Part shown: in pieces, positions 9,971 to 17,374 of the stretch | How positions within the stretch are numbered: the stretch's first letter is position 1 | Layout of the letters: every line of letters starts with the position of its first letter | Assembly (NCBI RefSeq): GCF_001708505.1 | Contig: NZ_CP015992.1 | Location: 2,232,001 to 2,296,000 of the forward strand | Direction: 5' to 3' | Source of the DNA: Pseudomonas sp. TCU-HL1 | GTDB taxonomy: Bacteria > Pseudomonadota > Gammaproteobacteria > Pseudomonadales > Pseudomonadaceae | Length of the DNA: 64,000 nt | Made by a program: the position numbers and the translations under genes | Notes under the pieces: model-generated | The model's database searches: none | The model's input: the letters and a program-made list of their open reading frames with translations, nothing else | What the model was told of the DNA's origin: nothing

Positions 9971-12148
9971 ATGTCGGACCTCTACGAACTTTTCCTCACT
10001 TGCCCGAAGAGCCTCGAAGGCCTGCTGGCCGAAGAAGCTGCGCGGCTCGGCCTGCAGGAGGTACGCGAGCAGGTGGCTGCAGTGCGCGGCCAGGGCGACC
10101 TGGAAACCGCCTACCGCCTCTGCCTCTGGTCCCGCCTGGCCAACCGCGTGCTGCTGGTACTCAAGCGCTTTCCGGTGCAGAACGCCGAGGACCTCTACCA
10201 GGGCGTGCTGGCGGTGGACTGGCATGACCACCTGATACCCAGCGGCAGCCTGGCGGTGGAGTTCAGCGGTCATGGCTCGGGCATCGACAACACCCACTTC
10301 GGCGCTCTCAAGGTCAAGGATGCGGTGGTGGACAAACTGCGTGGCGCCGATGGCGTGCGTCCTTCGATCGACAAGGTCAACCCCGACCTGCGCATCCATC
10401 TGCGCCTGGAGAAGGGGGAGGCCATCCTGTCCCTCGACCTCGCCGGCCACAGCCTGCACCAGCGCGGATACCGCCTGCAGCAGGGCGCGGCGCCACTGAA
10501 GGAAAACCTGGCCGCCGCGATCCTGATTCGTTCCGGTTGGCCACGTATCGCCGCTGAAGGTGGCGCGTTGGCAGACCCCATGTGCGGTGTCGGTACCTTC
10601 CTGGTGGAAGCGGCGATGATGGCAGCCGACATCGCCCCCAATCTCAAGCGCGAGCGCTGGGGATTCTCCAACTGGCTGGGCCATGTGCCGGCCTTGTGGA
10701 AGAAACTGCACGAAGAGGCTCGTCTGCGTGCGGAGGCCGGGCTGGCCAAGCCGCCGCTGTGGATTCGCGGCTACGAGGCCGATCCGCGCCTGATCCAGCC
10801 GGGCCGCAATAACATCGAACGTGCCGGGCTGAGTGACTGGGTGAAAATCTACCAGGGCGAGTTGGCCACGTTCGAGCCGCGTCCCGACCAGAACCAGAAA
10901 GGGCTGGTCGTCAGCAACCCGCCCTATGGCGAGCGCCTGGGCGACGAAGCCAGCCTGCTCTACCTCTACCAGAACCTCGGTGAGCGCCTGCGTCAATCCT
11001 GCCTGGGCTGGGAGGCTGCGGTGTTCACTGGCGCGCCTGAGCTGGGCAAGCGCATGGGCATTCGCAGCCACAAGCAATACGCCTTCTGGAACGGCGCGCT
11101 GGCGTGCAAGCTGTTGCTCCTCAAGGTGCTGCCGGAGCAGTTCGTCACGGGTGGGCGACGGGCCGCCGAAGAAGGCGAATCCGCCACCCCGCGCAGCGAG
11201 CCGGCTCGCCTGAGCGAGGGCGGCCAGATGTTCGCCAACCGCTTGCAGAAGAACCTCAAGCAACTAGGCAAGTGGGCGCGCAAGGAGGGTATCCAGTGCT
11301 ACCGCCTGTATGACGCCGATATGCCCGAGTACGCCCTGGCCGTCGATCTGTACGGCGACTGGGTGCATGTGCAGGAGTACGCACCGCCCCGTTCCATCGA
11401 TCCGGAAAAGGCCCAGGCACGTCTGCTCGATGCCCTGGCGGCGATTCCGCAGGCGCTGGACGTCGATCCCGCCCACGTGGTGGTCAAGCGTCGTGAGCGC
11501 CAGAGCGGAACGCGCCAGTACGAGCGCCAGGGCAGCGCCGGGCGTTTCATGGAGGTCGGCGAGGGCGGTGTGAAGTTGCTGGTGAACCTCACCGATTACC
11601 TCGATACCGGGCTCTTCCTCGACCACCGGCCGATTCGCCTGCGCATCCAGCGCGAGGCCGCCGGCAAGCGTTTCCTCAACCTGTTCTGCTACACCGCCAC
11701 TGCCAGTGTGCATGCGGCCAAGGGCGGCGCTCGCAGCACCACCAGCGTCGACCTGTCGAAGACCTACCTGGATTGGGCGCGGCGCAACCTTTCGCTGAAT
11801 GGCTTCTCCGACAAGCACAAGCTGGAGCAGGGCGACGTGATGGCCTGGCTGGCGGATGATCGCGGCGAGTACGACCTGATCTTCATCGACCCGCCGACCT
11901 TCTCCAACTCCAAGCGCATGGAGGGGGTGTTCGACGTTCAGCGCGACCATGTCCAGTTGCTCGACCTGGCCATGGCACGTCTGGCGCCGGGCGGCGTGTT
12001 GTACTTCTCCAACAACTTCCGCAAGTTCCTGCTGGATGAAAGCCTGATGTCTCGCTACACGGTCAGTGAGATCAGCGCGGACACCCTGGACCCGGACTTC
12101 GCCCGTAACGCGAAGATCCACCGCGCCTGGCGCCTGGCCACCCGCTGA
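9971..12148 (+). CDS. rlmL: Bifunctional 23S rRNA methyltransferase RlmKL (m2G2445 / m7G2069)
   Basis: A 725-residue fusion of RlmL and RlmK, which methylate G2445 and G2069 of 23S rRNA in the cytoplasm. An N-terminal THUMP RNA-binding domain (about residues 45-155) is followed by the RlmL methyltransferase, with DPMCGVGTFLVEA and the VSNPPYGERLG active-site loop near residue 314. The second, RlmK-type SAM domain has FLNLFCYTATASVHAA and FIDPPTFSNS near residue 639. Length is as in other gamma-proteobacteria. The ATG is preceded by a weak ribosome-binding site. Confidence 0.96.
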   Translation: MSDLYELFLTCPKSLEGLLAEEAARLGLQEVREQVAAVRGQGDLETAYRLCLWSRLANRVLLVLKRFPVQNAEDLYQGVLAVDWHDHLIPSGSLAVEFSGHGSGIDNTHFGALKVKDAVVDKLRGADGVRPSIDKVNPDLRIHLRLEKGEAILSLDLAGHSLHQRGYRLQQGAAPLKENLAAAILIRSGWPRIAAEGGALADPMCGVGTFLVEAAMMAADIAPNLKRERWGFSNWLGHVPALWKKLHEEARLRAEAGLAKPPLWIRGYEADPRLIQPGRNNIERAGLSDWVKIYQGELATFEPRPDQNQKGLVVSNPPYGERLGDEASLLYLYQNLGERLRQSCLGWEAAVFTGAPELGKRMGIRSHKQYAFWNGALACKLLLLKVLPEQFVTGGRRAAEEGESATPRSEPARLSEGGQMFANRLQKNLKQLGKWARKEGIQCYRLYDADMPEYALAVDLYGDWVHVQEYAPPRSIDPEKAQARLLDALAAIPQALDVDPAHVVVKRRERQSGTRQYERQGSAGRFMEVGEGGVKLLVNLTDYLDTGLFLDHRPIRLRIQREAAGKRFLNLFCYTATASVHAAKGGARSTTSVDLSKTYLDWARRNLSLNGFSDKHKLEQGDVMAWLADDRGEYDLIFIDPPTFSNSKRMEGVFDVQRDHVQLLDLAMARLAPGGVLYFSNNFRKFLLDESLMSRYTVSEISADTLDPDFARNAKIHRAWRLATR

Positions 12149-12318
12149 GGCTGCCGAGGCGCCCAGCCTCGCTGACCTGCACATCGGGCAGCTCCGGCTG
12201 TCCGATGTTTGTCGTGGGTGGTCGGCTGGTCGTCGCGGCTGCTAGGCAAAGTGCCACCATCTGACTATGTTGATGCTCACAGGGACGGTATTTCCACACC
12301 CAGATTCGAGAAGTGAGC

Positions 12319-15096
12319 ATGCAGTCGCTTGCCAAGGAAAAACTGACCCTGTCGGCAATGCTGTCCGGCCGCCCGCTGGTGTGGCTGGTGTGCCTGCTGG
12401 CGATTGTCGGCGGCACCGGGCTGACCCTGTTGCTCAGCGAAACGGTGCGCCGGGCCGAACGGGTGCAGTTGCACGAGCGCTTCAGCCTGGCGGCCAGCGA
12501 ACGCATCAGTCGTATTCAGGAGCGCCTGGACGGGCAGCTCAAAGAACTGGATGCCGTCCAGCGTTTCTTCCACAACTCTCATTACGTCAGCCTTGGCGAA
12601 TTCCAGGGTTTCGTCGGCCCTCTGCTGGGTGACACCCTGGCCTACTCCTGGGTGCCGCGAGTGCCGGGCAGCGAGCGGGAGACGTTCGAGGCTCGTGCCC
12701 GTAGCGAAGGGATGACGGGCTTTGCCATCCGTGACCTGAAGGGCGACAGCCTGGTACCCAGCCCTGTGCGGGATGAGTACTTTCCGGTCTATTTCAGCGT
12801 GACCTCGCGGATCGACCAGGTGCCTCTGGGCATGGACTTGAATTCCAGCCCGGCGCGCCGCGCGACCATCGCCAAGTCCCGCAGGACCCACGCAGTCACC
12901 GTGTCCGAGCGGATTCGGGTAATTGGCGTCGCCGAGCACCAGGCCAGCGGCGTGCTGATCGTGGCGCCAGTCTACAAGCATGGCGTGCCCAACGATGCCG
13001 ACCTGCTGGGTTTCGTGACCTCGGTATTCAGCCTGAACCTGGAAATGGAGGCGGCCATCGCGCCGCACAACCTTGCCAGCCTGGTGATGCGTGTCAGCGA
13101 TGTCAGTGACGACGGCCACGAGCAACTGATCTATCAGAGTGCCGAGGCGCCACGCAGCGAGCTTCACCAGCGTCGCGTGGTGCCCTTCGGTGATCGTCGT
13201 TACGTGCTGGAAGTGGTGCCCAGCGAGGGCTTCCTCGCCGGGCCACCGCTTGCCACAGCCAATCTGGTGGCGATCAGCGGGCTGGCCTTCACCTTGCTGC
13301 TGGCGGGGTACCTGCTGCTGATGCTCAATCAGCGACAGAATGCGTTGGCGCTGGTCGCCGAGCGCACGCTGGAGCTGCGCGCGCGTGAGATCGAACTGCA
13401 GCTCAGCGAGGAGCGCTGGAGCTTTGCCCTCGACGGCGCCGGGCATGGCGTTTGGGATTGGGAGCCGCAGTCCGGTCGGGTGTTTCTGTCTCGGGGCTGG
13501 AAAACAATGCTCGGCTATGCCGAAGATGACGTGGGCAATAGCCTGGAGTCGCGCGGGCGCCTGATCCACCCGCAGGACCAGCCACTGGCCCGCGCCGAGC
13601 TCGAACGTCACCTGCGCGGCGCCAGTGCCGTGTACCAGAGCCAGCACCGCATGCTGCACCAGGATGGCCGCTGGGTATGGGTGCTGGACCGTGGCAAGGT
13701 GGTCGAGCGGGATGCCGATGGCTTGCCCCTGCGCATGATCGGTACCCAGACCGATATCAGCTCCAGCAAGGCGGTCGAATTGCAGCTGGCCATGGCTCAC
13801 GGCCAGTTGCGCAGCCTGCTCAATGCGGCGACCCAGGTGGCGATCATCAGCACCGACCTGCGTGGCGCCATCCTGCAGTTCAATGTTGGGGCCGAGCGCA
13901 TGTTCGGCTATCGCGCCCTGGAAATGATTGGTCGCCATCCCGTCGTACTGCACCTAGAAGACGAAGTCGCGGCGCGTTGCCGAGAGCTGGGGGGTTACCT
14001 CGGCAAACAGATTCCGGACTATCAGGCCTACGTGGAGGCGGTTACCGACGGCGATCGCTTCGATGAGCATGAGTGGACCTTCCAGCGCCGCGACGGCAGT
14101 CAGCTCACGGGCAGCCTGATCCTGACCGGCGTGCGCGACGAGCGTGATGCGCTGGTGGGCTACCTCGGGGTGGCGATCGACATCACCGAACGCAAGCACG
14201 TGCAGCAGGCGCTGGAGGCGCGCGATCGCCTGCTGGAGAAACTGAGCGCCCGTGTGCCGGGCGTGCTCTATCAGTTCCGCATGGCCCCGGACGGGCGGTT
14301 CAGCTTCCCCTATACCAGCGCTGGCACAGTCGAAGTCTTCGAAGTCGAGCCAGAGGCGGTGAGGGATGACGCCATGGGCCTGCTGGAGCGCATCCACCCG
14401 GATGATATGGAGCGGGTGCAGGGCTCGATTCGCCGTTCCGCCGAACTGCTTGCGCCCTGGCGCGAGGATTTCCGCGCGCTGCTGCCGCGCCAGGGATTGC
14501 GCTGGCTGCGCGGCGAGTCGGTTCCTGAACGAGGTGACGATGGCGCAGTGCTCTGGCACGGCTACATCAGCGACATCACCGGGCTGAAACTGGTAGAGCA
14601 GGAATTGCGTGCGCTGTCAGTCACCGACGCCCTTACTGGAGTCTACAACCGACGCTACTTCCAGGAGCGCCTGGACCTAGAAATCGCCCGCGCAGAGCGC
14701 CGTGAAGGTCCGCTGGCGCTGGTGATGCTGGACGTCGATCACTTCAAGCAGATCAATGACAGCCACGGCCATGAAGCCGGTGACCGGGTACTCAAGACGT
14801 TGTGCCTGCGCGTGGGCGAGCGCCTGCGACGCATCGATGTGCTCTGCCGGCTGGGTGGCGAAGAATTCGTGGTGCTTTGTCCGGATACCAATGTCGAGCA
14901 GGCGGCTCTGGTGGCCCAGGCACTCTGGCAGTCGCTGACGCGGGAGAACGTGGAGGGGGTCGGCCGGGTAACGGCCAGCTTCGGGTGCGCCGGCTGGCGC
15001 GACGGGGAGAGTGCCGATGACCTGCTGCGGCGAGTGGATGCCGCGGTTTACGCCGCCAAGCAGGCGGGACGCAACCAGATCCGTATCGCCGATTGA
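12319..15096 (+). CDS. CHASE-PAS-PAS-PAS-GGDEF diguanylate cyclase
   Basis: A 925-residue membrane sensor making c-di-GMP from two GTP. It has an N-terminal membrane helix (about 18-37), a periplasmic CHASE domain (about 55-290), a second helix (about 312-337), three PAS domains (about 360-490, 495-625, 635-760) and a C-terminal GGDEF domain. The active-site motif is GGEEF near residue 845. An inhibitory RxxD site (RRID) sits five residues before it, so both catalysis and product inhibition look intact. There is no EAL domain. A GTG six bases upstream is also in frame, but GAGAAG is spaced correctly for the ATG at 12319. Ligand unknown. Confidence 0.92.
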   Translation: MQSLAKEKLTLSAMLSGRPLVWLVCLLAIVGGTGLTLLLSETVRRAERVQLHERFSLAASERISRIQERLDGQLKELDAVQRFFHNSHYVSLGEFQGFVGPLLGDTLAYSWVPRVPGSERETFEARARSEGMTGFAIRDLKGDSLVPSPVRDEYFPVYFSVTSRIDQVPLGMDLNSSPARRATIAKSRRTHAVTVSERIRVIGVAEHQASGVLIVAPVYKHGVPNDADLLGFVTSVFSLNLEMEAAIAPHNLASLVMRVSDVSDDGHEQLIYQSAEAPRSELHQRRVVPFGDRRYVLEVVPSEGFLAGPPLATANLVAISGLAFTLLLAGYLLLMLNQRQNALALVAERTLELRAREIELQLSEERWSFALDGAGHGVWDWEPQSGRVFLSRGWKTMLGYAEDDVGNSLESRGRLIHPQDQPLARAELERHLRGASAVYQSQHRMLHQDGRWVWVLDRGKVVERDADGLPLRMIGTQTDISSSKAVELQLAMAHGQLRSLLNAATQVAIISTDLRGAILQFNVGAERMFGYRALEMIGRHPVVLHLEDEVAARCRELGGYLGKQIPDYQAYVEAVTDGDRFDEHEWTFQRRDGSQLTGSLILTGVRDERDALVGYLGVAIDITERKHVQQALEARDRLLEKLSARVPGVLYQFRMAPDGRFSFPYTSAGTVEVFEVEPEAVRDDAMGLLERIHPDDMERVQGSIRRSAELLAPWREDFRALLPRQGLRWLRGESVPERGDDGAVLWHGYISDITGLKLVEQELRALSVTDALTGVYNRRYFQERLDLEIARAERREGPLALVMLDVDHFKQINDSHGHEAGDRVLKTLCLRVGERLRRIDVLCRLGGEEFVVLCPDTNVEQAALVAQALWQSLTRENVEGVGRVTASFGCAGWRDGESADDLLRRVDAAVYAAKQAGRNQIRIAD

Positions 15097-15100
15097 AACA

Positions 15101-15130
15101 GGGCGGCCACCCGCGCCGGTGTGGCCGCCC
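15101..15130. terminator. Hairpin between convergent genes
   Basis: GGGCGGCCAC (15101-15110) pairs with GTGGCCGCCC (15121-15130), a perfect 10-bp stem just after the cyclase stop and six bases from the dacB stop. There is no long T run on either side, so terminator activity is likely but not certain. Confidence 0.6.
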
Positions 15131-15135
15131 CTGAC

Positions 15136-16593
15136 TCAGTTGGCTCCGGCGACGCTCTTCGGCTGGCGGTAGAGGTCTACCAGCACTTGGTCGAGGATTG
15201 CCGATGCGCCCCAGGGGCGCGAGTCATTGAGGATGGCTACAACGGCCCAGGTGTTGCCATTGCTGTCGCGGCTGAAGCCAGCGATGGCTCGCACCGTGTT
15301 CAGGGTTCCGGTCTTGATGTGGGCTTCGCCTTCCAGCGGCGTGCGGCGCAGGCGCTTGCGCATGGTGCCGTCCATCGCCACCAGCGGCAGCGAGGAGACG
15401 AACTCGGCAGCATAGGGGCTCTGCCAGGCGGCCTGGAGAATGGCGGCCATTTCCCGGGCGCTGACCCGTTCATGGCGCGACAGGCCGGAGCCGTTCTCCA
15501 TCACCAGGTGCGGCGCGGTAATGCCTTTCTTCGCCAGCCAGTTGCGGATTACCCGCTGCGCGGCCTTGGCGTCGTCGCCATCGGCATCAGTGCGGTAACG
15601 CGCACCTATGCTGAGGAACAACTGCTGGGCCATGGTGTTGTTGCTGTACTTGTTGATGTCGCGGATGACTTCCACCAGGTCCGGCGAGAAGGACCGCGCC
15701 AGCAGCTTGGCGTCCTTGGGGACGTCGCCCAGGCGATCCTTGCCGTTGATGGTGCCGCCCAGCTCCTTCCAGAATGCGCGCACCGCACCGGCGGCGTAGC
15801 CCGGATGGTCGAGCAGGGACATGTAGGTCTGGGCGCTGCAGCCTTCAGGCAGTTTGCCGCTGGCGATCAGCGTCGTGCCGTCGTACTGGGTCACCGGGTT
15901 GTAGCGCACATCGGGCCAAGACGGGCACTTGCCGGCCTTGGTCACCTGCACCTTGTTGTCGATGCGGATGCTCTCGATCGGTGGCTCCATGGCCAGGTTG
16001 ACCTTGCCACCTTCGGCGCGGGCGATCAGGCGCACGGCCTTGAGGTTGACCAGCAGCGAGTCGGGGCCGACCAGGAAGGGTTTGTTGTCGTCGCCGCCGT
16101 CATCGTTGAAGGCGGGCAGTTGCGGATGGATAAAGTAGCTGCGGTCCAGCACTAGGTCGCCGGTGACCTGGCGCACGCCGTTGGCGCGCAGGTCGCGCAT
16201 CATCAGCCAGAGTTTCTCCATGTTCAGCTTGGGATCGCCGCCGCCCTTGAGGTAGAGGTTGCCGTTGAGTACGCCGTTCTTCAGGACGCCATCGGAGTAG
16301 AACTCGGTCTTCCACTGGTAGGTTGGGCCCAGCAGTTCCAGGGCGGCGTAGGTGGTGATCAGCTTCATGGTGGATGCCGGATTCACCGAAAGGTCGGCGT
16401 TGACCAGCGTCTGGGAGCCCGGGCCGGTGAGCGGCAGCGTCACCAGGGACAGCGAGTTGGGGGAAATCTTGTTGGCAGTCAGCGCCTTTTGCACCTTGGC
16501 GGGCAGGCTGGTGTTGACCTGTGCCGCATGCAACGGTAGGGCGTAGGGCAGGATCAGGGCAGTGAGTGCGAGGGTACGGATCGACTTGAACAT
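15136..16593 (-). CDS. dacB: D-alanyl-D-alanine carboxypeptidase/endopeptidase (PBP4)
   Basis: A 485-residue low-molecular-weight class C penicillin-binding protein that trims and cleaves D-Ala-linked cross-bridges of periplasmic peptidoglycan. The first 24 residues form a signal peptide ending near LHAAQ. The serine-protease motifs are present: SxxK as STMK (Ser74, Lys77), SxN as SNN near residue 315, and KTG as HIKTGTL near residue 424. Length matches PBP4. Single gene convergent with the upstream cyclase. Confidence 0.95.
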   Translation of the reverse strand: MFKSIRTLALTALILPYALPLHAAQVNTSLPAKVQKALTANKISPNSLSLVTLPLTGPGSQTLVNADLSVNPASTMKLITTYAALELLGPTYQWKTEFYSDGVLKNGVLNGNLYLKGGGDPKLNMEKLWLMMRDLRANGVRQVTGDLVLDRSYFIHPQLPAFNDDGGDDNKPFLVGPDSLLVNLKAVRLIARAEGGKVNLAMEPPIESIRIDNKVQVTKAGKCPSWPDVRYNPVTQYDGTTLIASGKLPEGCSAQTYMSLLDHPGYAAGAVRAFWKELGGTINGKDRLGDVPKDAKLLARSFSPDLVEVIRDINKYSNNTMAQQLFLSIGARYRTDADGDDAKAAQRVIRNWLAKKGITAPHLVMENGSGLSRHERVSAREMAAILQAAWQSPYAAEFVSSLPLVAMDGTMRKRLRRTPLEGEAHIKTGTLNTVRAIAGFSRDSNGNTWAVVAILNDSRPWGASAILDQVLVDLYRQPKSVAGAN

Positions 16594-16817
16594 TAACGAT
16601 TGCCCTCCTGGCGAGGGCGGGTAACGAATACGGATGACATGGCAGGTGTTCCCATGACGGTTCGGGAAATCGGCGCATTATGCCGTAACCCTGTACTGGC
16701 TGCGCGAGTTCGCCGCTCATTTCGTCTGGCTGCGGCAGCGCAAGGCACGCCTTTGCGGGCAAGTTGCGCCGGAAGCTGCTAGAGTGCCGCCCGTCATTTA
16801 TTCCGAGGAACTGCCTG

Positions 16818-17159
16818 ATGGCTACCAACCGCTCCCGCCGCCTGCGCAAGAAGCTTTGCGTCGATGAATTCCAGGAACTGGGCTTCGAGCTCACCTTCAC
16901 CTACAAGGAGGGTCTGGATCTGGACGCGGTTTCGGCGTTCTTCGAGCGCTTCATCGTGGAAGCGATCGAGAACAACGGCCTGGGCTTCATCGGCGCCGCA
17001 GATTACGGTTTCGCTTGCCTCGGCAAGCGCGGCTCGGTAACCGCCGAGCAGCGCACCCAGGCCGAAGCCTGGCTGCAACAGGGCCACGCCGAGCTGGCCA
17101 ACTTCACCGTCAGCCCGCTGCTGGACGTGTGGTACCCGGAGAATCCCGTCAACGCGTGA
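16818..17159 (+). CDS. yggL: YggL-type 50S ribosome-binding protein (DUF469)
   Basis: A 113-residue protein starting MATNRSRRLRKKLCVDEFQE. The basic start, the ELGFELTF segment and the central GFIGAADYGFACLGKRG stretch are characteristic of the YggL/DUF469 family, reported to associate with the large ribosomal subunit. GAGGA with good spacing precedes the ATG at 16818; an in-frame start at 16764 adds an implausible leader. It is followed by a strong terminator. Confidence 0.88.
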   Translation: MATNRSRRLRKKLCVDEFQELGFELTFTYKEGLDLDAVSAFFERFIVEAIENNGLGFIGAADYGFACLGKRGSVTAEQRTQAEAWLQQGHAELANFTVSPLLDVWYPENPVNA

Positions 17160-17178
17160 TGGGCTTCGGCATGAAGAA

Positions 17179-17204
17179 GGGCGCCAGTTCAGGCGCCCTT
17201 TTTT
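17179..17204 (+). terminator. Rho-independent terminator of yggL
   Basis: GGGCGCC (17179-17185) and GGCGCCC (17192-17198) enclose a six-base loop and are followed by six T. The hairpin starts 20 bp after the stop. Confidence 0.9.
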
Positions 17205-17243
17205 GTGCCTGGCTGTTTCGCAAGGTGGCTCCGCGCCGCTTCT

Positions 17244-17343
17244 GTGGAGCGAATTCATTCGCGAAAGGACTGCAACGCAGTCCCCTGCAGCCAACAGGGC
17301 AGGCCTTCGACCTGCTTCGCGATTGAAATCGCTCCTTCTACAA
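17244..17343. repeat. Pair of inverted REP-like elements
   Basis: A GTGGAGCGAATTCATTCGCG element (17244-17265) faces a diverged copy ending in ATCGCTCCTTCTACA (17316-17343). Together they form a large imperfect palindrome between yggL and the HD-GYP gene, the usual REP-pair arrangement. Confidence 0.7.
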
Positions 17344-17374
17344 TTTCTTCTCGCATTTCGGGCCAAGCCCCCAA

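Noticed and set aside
9733..10227. A 164-codon frame starting between rmf and rlmKL
   Set aside because: Two thirds of it lies over rlmKL out of frame, and the composition is typical of a GC-rich shadow.
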